In this document: positions 51,705 through 60,556 of the stretch, one piece after another | Position numbering within the stretch: position 1 is the stretch's first letter | Layout: the number at the start of each line of letters is the position of its first letter | NCBI GenBank assembly: GCA_965221845.1 | Contig: OZ244919.1 | Location: 558,001 to 622,000, forward strand | Length of the DNA stretch: 64,000 nucleotides | Direction of reading: 5' to 3' | Origin: JAJEFO01 sp965221845 | GTDB lineage: Bacteria > Pseudomonadota > Alphaproteobacteria > Rhodobacterales > Rhodobacteraceae | Position numbers and translations under genes: made by a program | Notes under the pieces: generated by a model | The model's input: the letters and a program-made list of their open reading frames with translations, nothing else | The model's database searches: none | Told to the model about the DNA's origin: nothing

Positions 51705-51897
51705 ACCGGTTCGCGACGACGACGAGGGCGAGTTCGACTGGTCACGGGCCCGGCTTGAGATGCCGCGGCCGAAGCAGGCCATCTCGATGCGTCTCGATGC
51801 CGACGTCCTTGATTTCTTCAAGGCTCAAGGCAAGGGATACCAGACCTGCATCAACATGGTGCTGCGCAGCTACATGAAGGCAAGGCAGGGAAGGTGA
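51613..51897 (+). CDS. brnA: BrnA-family antitoxin
   Basis: This 94-residue antitoxin has the C-terminal ribbon-helix-helix DNA-binding domain RPKQAISMRLDADVLDFFKAQGKGYQTCINMVLRSYMKA, and an acidic N-terminal half with TDWDRLR and DDEGEFDWSRARLEMP that wraps the toxin. It starts inside the toxin frame. The 230 bases after it, up to the IS at 52126, hold nothing I recognise. Confidence 0.85.
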   Translation: MTHSAEETTRLKSEGRTDWDRLRREEAAGLEPVRDDDEGEFDWSRARLEMPRPKQAISMRLDADVLDFFKAQGKGYQTCINMVLRSYMKARQGR

Positions 51898-52125
51898 ATT
51901 CTCGACGGGCCTCGCTCCCCAACGTCGCGATGCCCTCGACTCCGAAATCGTCCGGCCGACACCTGGCTGCCGGTCGCAAGGTCTGCGGCCCTTCGATCCG
52001 CAGACTCCTTCATCGAACCTGCGACAAGGAAGGTGGCCACGACCGCAAGGCAAGCCGACCTTTTTCTCGTGGTCCGGTGAACCGCCCTGCCCGCCTGTTC
52101 TGATTCGGGCTCGTCATCGGGTCTC

Positions 52126-53039
52126 GGGTGCAGCCCAGATCAGGGCCCGTTGACAGTCATGTCGCGGCGACCACGCCGGCGACGAGGCGATCCCCGCCGC
52201 GAAGCTCTCGCCGGTCCTGGCGCAGCGCGTCGCGACCGCCCGGAACTCCCCGGCCTTCGCGAAGAGGCTCTCCGCCAGGCGCCGCCACCCGCAGACCTCC
52301 CGGCCGTGCGCCCGCGGCGCCGTCCGGCTCCGCCTCGACGGGACCACCGCCTCCGCCCCGCGTTCCGCCAGGTCCTCGAGCAGCCGGTCCGCGCCGGACG
52401 CCCTGTCGCCGGCGAAGGCCCCGAACGCCAGGCCGCCGGGAAGCCCCGGCACCCCATAGGGCCGTGCGCCTGGCCGGGAAGGAGCGTGAAGCGGACAGGG
52501 CATCCCGGCGCGTCCGCGACGGCCACGGCCCTGCTCGTCAGGCCGCCCCGGGAGCGGCCGGTCCCCTGGCCCGAGGTCCCCCTCTTGCGCCCGCCGCCTT
52601 CCGGGTCGCCCGGACCGCCGTGCCGCCGCCGGACACGCGCGGGAGGCCGGACTCCTCGGACAAGGCGTCGGAACCGCGCGCGAAGACCCCCGGAAGCGGC
52701 CGGCGCCGGAACCGCCTGAAGACGCCGTCCCGGTTCCCGGACCGCTCGGGGAGGCCACGCCACGGCGACCCCGTGCGGAACCGCCACGGCACCGCCTCCA
52801 TGAAGCGGCGGCTGTCCGCCGCCGTGCCGCCGGGGTCGGACGCCCTGCCCGGCAGCATGTCCCCGGTCCGCGCCCGCATGGCGTCGGTCAATACCGTCCT
52901 GTCTGCATCGTCATCTCTCTGCTCGCTCATGCCGTTGTTGCCTCGTGCCGCCGTTCCGGCGGTTGTCGGGGCCGAAAATGGCATCAAGCCGGACGATTCG
53001 CAAGACGACTGTCAACGGGCCCTAATCTGGGCTACACCC
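52126..53039 (-). mobile_element. IS5-like element, 914 bp, with 33-bp inverted repeats
   Basis: Terminal repeats at 52126-52158 and 53007-53039 match at 31 of 33 positions, beginning GGGTGCAGCCCAGAT and ending GTTGACAGTC. The size and a single minus-strand transposase fit IS5 relatives. I see no convincing target duplication. The ends are well preserved although the transposase is broken, so the element could still be moved by a relative's enzyme. Confidence 0.82.
52150..52930 (-). pseudogene. frameshifted IS5-family transposase
   Basis: The start frame reads VLTDAMRARTGDMLPGR, GGTAADSRRFMEAVPWRFRTGSPWRGLPERSG, the usual N-terminus. A second frame carries GTGRSRGGLTSRAVAVADAPGCPVRFTLLPGQAHG. 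A third carries GDRASGADRLLEDLAERGAEAVVPSRRSRT and RRLAESLFAKAGEFRAVATRCARTGESFAAGI, the C-terminal catalytic part. At least two indels separate the frames, so no full protein can be made. Confidence 0.8.
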
Positions 53040-53314
53040 TTCTGAGGGTGCGCGCCCGTCTCCGGCCGGGACGGTCTTGCCCCCGGAAATCGATGAAGCC
53101 CGTCAGCAAGTGGCACCGACGGGGCAAGGCCGGGGCATGAAGACCGCAACGTTCCGGACAGGCAGGCGCCGCCCGCGACGGACAGGCGCGAGTCCTTAAG
53201 GAAATGATGCCGAATCGTTAAGGAAATGCCATTGGGCGGGCATCTCCCGCGGCCTCCCGGAGCCGAAGCGAAGACGTCGCCGTGCAGGCGGAACGGCACT
53301 TTCCCGGCACGGCG

Positions 53315-54088
53315 TCAGACGGACGCGAGCTCCTGCTCGAGGTCCGCCATCTCCGCGCCGCCGGCCATGAGACGCCGGATCTCGCCGTGCTTGAGCGATT
53401 CGCGCGTCCCCCCTCCGATGACCTTGCCGAGAGCGAGGAAAGTGTATCGGTCGGCAACGAGCCGCGAGTGAATCTCGTTGTGCGTTATGAAGATGATCGC
53501 GATGTCGCCGCGCTTGCGCACCCTCTTGATGGTCTTCAGCACTTCCATCTGCTGCTTCTGGCCGAGTGCCGACGTGGGCTCGTCGAGAATCAGGACCTTG
53601 GCGCCGAAATAGATCGCCCGGGCGATCGCGAGCGTCTGCCGCTGCCCGCCCGACATGGTGCCCACGGCTTGCGTCGGATCGGAAAAGTCGATCCCGATCT
53701 TCAGCATCTCGTCATGGGCGATCCTGTCCATTTCATCCATCTTCAGGATGCCGAAGCGGTTCTTCATCTCGCGGCCCATGAAGAAGTTCCGGGTCACGCT
53801 CATGAGCTGGTTGAGCGCCAGGTCCTGGTACACGGTGCCGATGCCGGCGGCGGTCGCGTCACGCGGGCTGCGGAAGGCGACGGGCCGCCCTTCGACATGG
53901 ATCCGGCCGTCGCTCGGACGGTGCACGCCGGCCAGGACCTTGATCAGGGTGGACTTGCCCGCGCCGTTGTCGCCCAGGAGCGCGTGGACCTCGCCGGGAA
54001 AGATCTCGAGGCTGACCCCGGCGAGCGCGGTGAAGGGACCGAACCTCTTGACGAGGTTCTCGACCCGCATGTACGGCTGCGCTGGCAT
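53315..54088 (-). CDS. frcA: sugar ABC transporter ATPase, FrcA-like
   Basis: This 257-residue ATPase has a single nucleotide-binding domain, as in FrcA of the fructose/ribose/mannose importer, unlike the double-domain RbsA. Motifs are Walker A GDNGAGKST, Q-loop VYQDLALNQLMSV, signature MSGGQRQTLAIARAIYFG, Walker B VLILDEPTSAL and H-loop FITHNEIHS. It is the third gene of frcBCA, starting 3 bases after the permease stop. 53040-53314 contains no gene. Confidence 0.88.
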   Translation of the reverse strand: MPAQPYMRVENLVKRFGPFTALAGVSLEIFPGEVHALLGDNGAGKSTLIKVLAGVHRPSDGRIHVEGRPVAFRSPRDATAAGIGTVYQDLALNQLMSVTRNFFMGREMKNRFGILKMDEMDRIAHDEMLKIGIDFSDPTQAVGTMSGGQRQTLAIARAIYFGAKVLILDEPTSALGQKQQMEVLKTIKRVRKRGDIAIIFITHNEIHSRLVADRYTFLALGKVIGGGTRESLKHGEIRRLMAGGAEMADLEQELASV

Positions 54089-54091
54089 GCG

Positions 54092-55210
54092 TCAGATGCC
54101 TCCCGTGATCCGCTTGCGGATGCGTTCGTTGGCGAAGACGGCCGCCAGCAGCACCGTCCCCACGAAGACCCGGAACCAGCTGCCGTCAATCCAAGGGATG
54201 AAGAACACGGCGTTCGCCACGAGCCCCACCGTAACCGCGCCAAAGATGACGCCCAGCATGGAGCCGAAGCCCCCGGTCATCAAGGTGCCGCCGACGACCG
54301 CAATGGCGATGGCCTCAAGCTCCTTGAGGTTGCCCTTGGCCGCGTCGGACGTGTTCGTGTCGAAAACCTGGCAGGCCGCGAAAATCGTCGCGCAGAACGC
54401 CGTGAACATGAAGAGGCCGACCTTCACCCTGTTCACGGGCACGCCGTTTGCGCGGGCCGCCTCCTTGTCGTCGCCCGTGGCAAGTATCCAGTTGCCGAGC
54501 TGCGTGCGGCTCAGGACGATCCATGCCGCGCCGGCGATGACTATCCACCAAAGGAACCTCGCGTCAAAGCCCGTGACCCACTGCTCGCCCTTTCGGTTGA
54601 GGTTGCCGCCGAGCCAGAACCATGCGTCATAGAACCAGCCGAACACCTCGCCGCCCATGAGATCCGCAAACCAGCTCGTTTCCTTGTAGTCCGGCAGGCC
54701 GGAGATCTGGGTCGACTTGTTGATGAGGCGGAACGAGACCTCGGTCGTGCCGCGCAGGAAGAACAGGAATCCAAGCGTCACGATGAAGCTCGACAGCCCG
54801 GACCTGACCACGATGTTGCCGATGATCCAGCCCAGCGCCAGCGTCATTGCCAGCGTCACCGCAAACGCCGCGAACGGCGTTGCCTCGCCAAGGCCGAACG
54901 GCAGGCCCCACTTGAGCATCATCGCCATGGACATTCCGGCGAATCCGATCATCGAGCCGATGGAAAGGTCGAATTCGCCGGCCATCATCAGAAGCGCAGC
55001 GCCGGTCGCGATGATCCCGAACTGCGCGATGATCGCCACGTTGTTCTTGACTCCAAGGGCGTTGAACGCACGTCCCTCTGATGCGAAGTAGAGAGCCAGG
55101 ATGATGATGGCCATGACCAGGAAGGCGCCGATTTCGGGACGCCGGACCGTCCGCTGAATCCAGCTTTCCTGACGAAGCCTGTCGCTCTCCCTGCGATCGG
55201 TCGCGTCCAT
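54092..55210 (-). CDS. frcC: sugar ABC transporter permease, FrcC-like
   Basis: This 372-residue membrane permease of the ribose/fructose (CUT2) type has about ten helices. Family features are the GEFDLSIGSMIGFAGMSMAMML segment near residue 80 and the ANGVPVNRVKVGLFMFTAFCA and GGTLMTGGFGSMLGVIFGA blocks. The MDATD start is preceded by GAGGA at a good distance; an ATG four codons upstream is less well placed. A strong hairpin separates it from the binding-protein gene upstream. Confidence 0.88.
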   Translation of the reverse strand: MDATDRRESDRLRQESWIQRTVRRPEIGAFLVMAIIILALYFASEGRAFNALGVKNNVAIIAQFGIIATGAALLMMAGEFDLSIGSMIGFAGMSMAMMLKWGLPFGLGEATPFAAFAVTLAMTLALGWIIGNIVVRSGLSSFIVTLGFLFFLRGTTEVSFRLINKSTQISGLPDYKETSWFADLMGGEVFGWFYDAWFWLGGNLNRKGEQWVTGFDARFLWWIVIAGAAWIVLSRTQLGNWILATGDDKEAARANGVPVNRVKVGLFMFTAFCATIFAACQVFDTNTSDAAKGNLKELEAIAIAVVGGTLMTGGFGSMLGVIFGAVTVGLVANAVFFIPWIDGSWFRVFVGTVLLAAVFANERIRKRITGGI

Positions 55211-55241
55211 CGGGATCCTCACATGCCGCTTGCTTCAAGCT

Positions 55242-55280
55242 GCGCTGCCCCGGGGCGCCGGCGGCGCCCCGGGGCAGCGC
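55242..55280 (-). promoter_or_regulatory. intercistronic hairpin between frcB and frcC
   Basis: Perfect 18-bp arms (55242-55259 and 55263-55280) with a 3-base loop lie between the frcB stop and frcC start. Without a T-tract it is probably an mRNA-stabilising or attenuating structure, the third example in this window at the same position of a transporter operon. Confidence 0.72.
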
Positions 55281-55294
55281 GTATGCCGTGCCGT

Positions 55295-56209
55295 CTAGCG
55301 GTCAACGCCCGCCAGCGCCTTCACGGCGTCGGCATTCGAGGCATCCACGAACCCGGGGCCGGACGGAATGTTCGCTCCCGGCAGAAGGCCCGCGTGATTG
55401 TTGTAGAGGTGCAGGACGATGATCGGCATGTAGCCCTGCAGGCGCTGCTGCTGGTCGATGGTGAACGCGGCGTCGCCGGCCGTGATCATGTCCATGACGC
55501 CGGGGCTCAGGTCGAAGCATGCCAGATGCACGTCGGCGCCGACGTCCTTCACGGCGCGGTTCGCGGCCTCGCAGACATGCGGCCCGACGGCGAGCACGCC
55601 GTCAATCGACTGGTCGGCCTCCAGAGCGGCGGCCGTTCGGGTTTCGATCTGGGCAGGGTCGTTTGAGACGTCGATCATGTTCAGTTCGGCACCAAGCGCC
55701 TCGAAGTAGCCCGAGCAGCGGTCGACCAGGGCGGTGTTGAAGGCCTCCTGGTTGAGGCAAAGGCCCTTGGTGACGCCTTCGGCCTTGGCGCGTCCGCCGG
55801 CGGCCATGCCGGCGTCGAACTCGGGCTGGCCCACATGCATCAGCGCGCCGAGCTCCCTGGAGGATTCGAGGCCGGAGTTCATCGTCACGACGGGGATGCC
55901 GGCAGCGACGGCGTCCTTGATCGCGGGCCCAAGCGCGGCGGCATCAGGAAGCGAGACGACGATGCCGTCTGGCTCGCTCGCGGCTGCGGCCTCGATGAGC
56001 TTTGCCATGCCGGCCATGTCGCCGGACGCGTCGAAGTTGTACTCAAGGGTGGCGCCGATGGCAGCGGCCGCGTCACGCCCGCCCTTTTCGACCACGGGCC
56101 AGAAAGGATCCGTGCCCTGCGTGTGCGTGATCATCACGTAGCGCTCCTGTGCGGAAGCGGCGCCAGCCACAAGCAATGCGGCAGCAGCCGCGATTACGGT
56201 GTTTCTCAT
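55295..56209 (-). CDS. frcB: sugar ABC transporter substrate-binding protein, FrcB-like
   Basis: This 304-residue periplasmic receptor has a Sec signal ending AGAASA. The mature part is a type I periplasmic binding protein (ribose/fructose group): YVMITHTQGTDPFWPVVEKGGRDAAAAIGATLEY, the DGIVVSLPDAAALGPAIKDAVAAGIPVVTMNSG strand, and a late IDQQQRLQGYMPIIVLHLY. It is the first gene of frcBCA and has a GGAGAG ribosome site. The ligand is probably a pentose or hexose; FrcB itself binds fructose, mannose and ribose. Confidence 0.88.
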   Translation of the reverse strand: MRNTVIAAAAALLVAGAASAQERYVMITHTQGTDPFWPVVEKGGRDAAAAIGATLEYNFDASGDMAGMAKLIEAAAASEPDGIVVSLPDAAALGPAIKDAVAAGIPVVTMNSGLESSRELGALMHVGQPEFDAGMAAGGRAKAEGVTKGLCLNQEAFNTALVDRCSGYFEALGAELNMIDVSNDPAQIETRTAAALEADQSIDGVLAVGPHVCEAANRAVKDVGADVHLACFDLSPGVMDMITAGDAAFTIDQQQRLQGYMPIIVLHLYNNHAGLLPGANIPSGPGFVDASNADAVKALAGVDR

Positions 56210-56981
56210 TGTGTCTCTCCTCTGACAGCAAAGCCGGGGCTCAACTGACCCCAGGCCGTTCGCGCGCGTTAGCACCGTCTCAATGCCTTTGCAAGACAAC
56301 AAGCTGCCTTCCGCGTCCCGCCGGTCCGTCCTGACCGGGGCCGCCTCGGCGAAGCCTTCACGCGCCTCGTCCCGTCAGCACGGTCTCGCAGCCGGCCTCG
56401 CCCGGCCCCTTGCGAGCCGTTGCGACAGGGGTCCCGTCCCGGTCCGGCCGCGGCGACGCTGCCGGTCAGCCCGCCCAGGCGCGCGCCGGGCGATCCGGGA
56501 CCGGACGGCACCTTCGGCTCGTCGACGATCCTGCCGGCGGCGCCGATCGCGACGGCCGACGTGCCCGCCACCGACACGTCCGTTCCGACAAGGATCCGCA
56601 TTGTCGTCGTCCTTTCCTTCGTTGCAGGTTGCGGCGCTCCCCTCCGGAACGCCTCCGCCAGGCAGGACGGCACATGTCCTGCCTGGCAGGGACAACGACA
56701 CCAGACCGGCGATGTTCACGAACCAGACGACGCGGGCCTGATTCGCCGCCCCGCTGCGGCATCTCGGGTGCGGTTCTGGCATTGGCGGGCCTGATGCTGT
56801 CTCGGGCCCCTGAACCGCCCACGCATCCGCCCTGAAGGTCGGGCTGCCGCGTTTCGCGAATCCAGGACGCCGCCGCAGCGAAATCCGGCGAATCCTGGCC
56901 CGGACTTCGTTGCTCCGGGCCCGAATCGCGCAATGCGGGAAGCACGCCCGAACAATCCCTTGCCGAACCGTCGCCAGCCCT
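56210..56981. other. 0.77-kb gap upstream of frcB, no gene recognised
   Basis: A minus-strand frame beginning MRILVGTDVSVAGTSAVAIG near 56600 looks briefly protein-like but then becomes low-complexity Arg/Gly/Pro sequence, and matches nothing I know. It could be a decayed gene. The frcBCA promoter should lie within the first 150 bases. Confidence 0.4.
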
Positions 56982-57001
56982 GTAACTAACCAGACAGTTA
57001 C
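56982..57001 (+). promoter_or_regulatory. inverted-repeat operator, site 1 (GTAAC...GTTAC)
   Basis: GTAACTAACCAGACAGTTAC lies just before the aldo/keto reductase ribosome site. Read on the other strand its core GTAACTGTCTGGTTA differs by one base from site 2 at 62939-62953 and resembles the perfect palindrome at 63039-63054. Position next to the start suggests repression. The regulator is not encoded in the window. Confidence 0.6.
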
Positions 57002-57016
57002 TTAGGAGAAGCGCAC

Positions 57017-57640
57017 ATGCAACCAGATTCCCTGGTGGAGTTCGGCCGCGTCGACATGAAGGCCAGCGCCTTCGGGTTCGGCACGGCGCCGATCGGCAAC
57101 ATCTTCCGCGAGATCGACGAAGAGACCTCCGAAGGGATGATCCGCACCGCATGGGACGCCGGAGTTCGCTACTACGACACCGCCCCCATGTACGGCCACG
57201 GGCTCTCGGAACTTCGCACCGGCCACGGCCTGCGCTGGAAGGGCCGTGACGACTTCGTGCTGTCGTCCAAGGTGGGCCGCGTCCTGAAGCCTGCGCGAAA
57301 GGACGACATAGACTATGCGCCCTGGACCAATGCAGGCCGGTTCACGATGCATTTCGACTACAGCTACGACGGCACCATGAGGTCGTTCGAGGACAGCCTG
57401 CAAAGGCTCAATCTTGAACGCATCGACATCTGCTTCATCCACGACGTCGACCGCTTCACGCGGGGCGACGATCAGCCCGACGCCTTCCGGCAGGCGATGG
57501 ACACGTGCTGGGCGGCGCTCGAGAAGCTGCGCGGTCAGGGCCGTCGGCGTAGGCGTGAACGCTGACGTTCCGGCGGGCGCGCTACGGTCCATGGAAACGG
57601 GCAACGGAATGGAAGGCCTGTCCCCTGGCGTTTCCGCGCG
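57017..57640 (+). pseudogene. aldo/keto reductase broken by frameshift (D-threo-aldose dehydrogenase type)
   Basis: The first 175 or so codons are well preserved: FGFGTAPIGNIFREIDEE, RYYDTAPMYGHGLSELRTGHGLR, the lysine strand VLSSKVGRVLKP, and RIDICFIHDVDRFT with the catalytic histidine. Near 57530 the frame shifts and ends at 57565; the continuation AVRAVGVGVNADVPAGALRSME is in another frame, and the remaining third of the usual 330-340 residue protein is not found. Relatives oxidise L-fucose or D-threo-aldoses. Its start has a good GGAG site and operator site 1 lies just upstream, so it decayed recently. Confidence 0.75.
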
Positions 57641-57865
57641 GGCGGCCCGCCAAGGGTCGGGCCGGGGCGAAGGCGCCGCTGCCGCCGGCGATCCCCGCGC
57701 GCGGCGTGCGGCGGCGTCGGGTCGGCGGCCTTCGCCCGGGCGCGCTCAGGTGCGCCTTGCTCCAGCCGGCGGTCTGCGACTGCGGCCACACAGGCGATGC
57801 TCCGGTCGCGGCGCGCCCGGAGCGCCACCATCCGCGGGCACGCACGACGGACCGGTTTTCACCAC

Positions 57866-58135
57866 CTATGGCCGGGCGTCGATTTTCTCAGCAAGCCATG
57901 CCTTGATCAGGGACTGGTAGGGCATGTCCCGCCTGTTCGCGGCGATCTTTATCCGTTCAAGCAAGGGCACGGGCAGCCTCAGGGATATCGATGTGGTCGA
58001 GGGCTTGAGATTTGGCAAGCGGACCCGTTCGGCCTCCGACCAGTCCACATAATCGGTGGAATCCTCCCGCTCCCAGAAGGCTCGCTCTTCCGCCTCGGTT
58101 GCAAATTCGGGTATCGGGTCAGGTTTTCGTGGCAT
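57866..58135 (-). CDS. BrnA/CopG-family antitoxin
   Basis: This 89-residue antitoxin starts MPRKPDPIPEFATEAEERAFWEREDSTDYVDWSEAERV, the acidic toxin-binding half, and ends in a ribbon-helix-helix domain TTSISLRLPVPLLERIKIAANRRDMPYQSLIKAWLAEKI. The gene lies wholly or largely inside the 3' part of the toxin frame. It probably binds the palindrome at 58423-58449 to repress the pair. Confidence 0.82.
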   Translation of the reverse strand: MPRKPDPIPEFATEAEERAFWEREDSTDYVDWSEAERVRLPNLKPSTTSISLRLPVPLLERIKIAANRRDMPYQSLIKAWLAEKIDARP

Positions 58136-58422
58136 AGTAAGGTTCTCTCCCTGCGGCTCATTGTACGCGCCGAAATCACACGGATAAGGGTCCCTGCGTT
58201 CCGCAGGGTGAAGCTGATGTGCAGAAGCCGGCCGTCGTCCGCATGCCCCAGTGCGTGGAGCCGAGGCTCCTCCGTGGAGTGCTTGATGTCCGGGACCACC
58301 AATAGCGGATCATTGAAAAAGACCTGTTCTGATTCCGCCTGGCTGGCACTGTGCTTGATGGCGCTCTTGCGACTGTTGCCATCATCCCAGTCGAAGCCCG
58401 CAATCCGTGAGAGGCCGATCAT
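57979..58422 (-). CDS. BrnT-family toxin with run-through C-terminus
   Basis: This frame of 147 codons begins MIGLSRIAGFDWDDGNSRKSAIKHSASQAESEQVFFNDPLLVVPD and reaches LLHISFTLRNAGTLIRVISARTMSRRERTLL, where BrnT normally ends (about residue 95). It then reads on for about 50 unrelated residues through the antitoxin gene, overlapping it by 157 bases. The start codon directly abuts a perfect palindrome and has no ribosome site; a leaderless or very short leader mRNA is possible. Confidence 0.72.
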   Translation of the reverse strand: MIGLSRIAGFDWDDGNSRKSAIKHSASQAESEQVFFNDPLLVVPDIKHSTEEPRLHALGHADDGRLLHISFTLRNAGTLIRVISARTMSRRERTLLCHENLTRYPNLQPRRKSEPSGSGRIPPIMWTGRRPNGSACQISSPRPHRYP

Positions 58423-58449
58423 GGCTGTATATTGCCCCAATATACAGCC
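58423..58449 (-). promoter_or_regulatory. perfect palindromic operator of the second brnTA pair
   Basis: Twelve-base arms, GGCTGTATATTG and its complement, are separated by CCC and end one base before the toxin start codon. TATATT or TATACA within it could serve as -10 box, with TTGACC upstream. The half-site GCTGTATAT is shared with the first brnTA promoter at about 51236-51244. Confidence 0.65.
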
Positions 58450-58649
58450 GGGTCAACCTCCAGACAGCAATTCCCGACAGCCTGACCGTCGGTGCGCGAA
58501 GGCGCGGTCATGGCGGACGGCAGTTCCGTGTGCGCACGACCGGCGGCCGGGCGGCGGCCCGGGATCGTGGCGTTGCCGGCGAAGGGCGGGATCGGGGCCG
58601 TCCGGGCGTGGCCGGGGCGGTCACGGCCCGGCACGGACGGGCCGGCATG

Positions 58650-59950
58650 GTCCTCCTTGCCAGGCTCTCCCGCGAGCGCGCGGCAGAGGGTCTTCCAGTC
58701 CCGGAAGACGAAGGTCCGGCCGGTTCCCGCATCCGATCCCGGAGGCAGGGGATGCGTTCCTGATGTTCCCGCGCCCGTCCGAACAGCGGGCAGCAGTGCC
58801 GCTGCACCGGTCGATCAGGAAGGCGAGCATGGCGAGCGTCATGAAGACGTCCGACAGGTGGTTCTTGCCATGGCCGAAGTTGTGCCCGAAGCTGCAGCCC
58901 TCCCGCGTCCCGGTGCCCGGAACGTCTCGTTCCCGGTCGCCCGTCCCGCACGCGGCCGCACCGCATGACGGACACGCCGTGTCCCGGACGGGCGGGAGGC
59001 CGGCGGCCCGCGAGAACCTCCGGACCCTCCCTTTCGTGCCGGTCTCCCCGCATCCGGGCATGTCGGTCTTCAGGCCGAAGTTCGCGTCGTCGGCCGGCAG
59101 GCCGCGGTCCCGTTCGAAGCGGTGCACGATGCCGGTCTTCCCGTCGCGCCTCTCCCAGGCCTGCTTCGTCCCGCTGGCATCGAACCAGCCGGACGGCGGC
59201 CCGTGGTCGCCCGGCTTCGCGCCCGGGACGGGCGGAAGCCCTTCTCCGCTCACGCAGCATGACGTGCGGGCCGCCGGCCGCCAGCCCGTCCCCGGCGCCG
59301 GCCGCCCTCCCGTGTGCGGACGCTCCCGGCGGAGGTCCCCGGCGAGCCGCCTCAAGGCGTTCCGCTCGCAGTCGTTCCTCCTCCTGCCGTCCTCGTTCCG
59401 GATCGGCTCCGGCGCCGGCGGGAACGCCCCGGCGTGGTCGGGACGGACGGTCGCCGCGCCCAGTGCCTGACGGCAGGAGGTCCTCGACCCGTCGCGGCGG
59501 GTCCTGACGCGAGCGGCGCCTGCAGCCGGCCTTGCGCGAGGAACGGCGGCCGGTCCCGTCCGCCGCGACCGGGAGATGCCCGCCGAACGCCGTCCGGCCC
59601 TCGAGCGCCTTGCCGCGCTGCAGGGCGGCGTGGACGCCCCCGGACCGCAGCGGCGGAGGCCGCGGGGGCCGGCCCCGTCGAGCCGCTCGCGCATCCGCGT
59701 GTCCGACGGCGCCTTCCCCACGCCGAACGGCGCGCGCAGGTTCCGCGCCCGGACCGGATCCTCGCCGCCCCGCACCTGCCGGCCGGACTGCAGAAGCGAC
59801 GGGATCCCGGGCGAGAAGACCGCGAGCCCCGACGTCAGGCCTACCGGAAGGCTGAAGTCGCGCGTGCCGGTCGGGTCGGGGATGCGGTCGAAGCATGCAC
59901 GCACGGCGCGAAGCACGGCCCTGGCATCGACAGATGCCTGCGAAAGGAAT
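58650..59950 (-). pseudogene. decayed ISNCY-type transposase
   Basis: Scattered over several minus-strand frames are the family's blocks in order: RAVRACFDRIPDP, IPSLLQSGRQVRGGEDPVRARNLRAPFGV, KAPSDTRMRERLD, AFPPAPEPIRNEDGRRRNDCERNALRRLAGD, GAKPGDHG and GHNFGHGKNHLSDVFMTLAMLAFLIDR. Many indels separate them. It is the same family as the fragment at 37599-37890. No clear ends or target duplication remain. Confidence 0.75.
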
Positions 59951-60556
59951 CTCTGGACATTTTTCTGCTCGGCTTTTGCCTGTTTGACGGCAGCAAAGCC
60001 GATTCGGCGGGAAAGGTCTGTGACAGGAAAATTCGTGACGGCCGTGCAACCTGCTGACAATGAACGAAAAGAAATTCTGTCGGGAATCGCTGACCTCCAG
60101 AAACGTCGGGAACCGGTTTCCAGGCGCGACTGGAAGCATCGGGGCAAGGCAGTGAGCCCGACATTCCATCCGCAGGCTTGCCGAATTTCACGAGGGTGGT
60201 CCGGGCCGTGCACCCGTTCAATCGTCCTGCCGGTGCACGGAGCGGCCGGCGGCGCGCTGCACGGCAGGGAGGAAGCCGAGGGCCGTCCCGCCCCTGCGGC
60301 CGCAACGGTCGGGGGCGGGCCGTGCGGAGGGCCTCCCGTTCCGCATCGCCCGTGCCGCGGCGCCGGCCGCTCATGCCTTGCGTTCCCTGCCTGACGTTCC
60401 CGGCCGTCGTCACGGATCCCGGGAACCGGGTCGATTTTCAAGTGCACGGCCTGCAATGCCGTCGATCCGCCCCTCCACCGCGGCAAGGCCGTCCATGAGC
60501 CCCTGCTTCACGCCGTCAGGCGTTCCAGCCTTGAACCTCAGGGCGCGGATGCCGGA
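59951..60556. other. 0.6-kb gap, no gene recognised
   Basis: The sequence between the transposase remnant and the enoyl-CoA hydratase stop has no recognisable reading frame. Around 59960-60100 it is less GC-rich and may be the former upstream end of the IS. Confidence 0.4.

Noticed and set aside
53195..53240. Third copy of the dispersed repeat (GCCATTGGG)
   Set aside because: Only a short match; the long shared blocks of copies A and B are absent.
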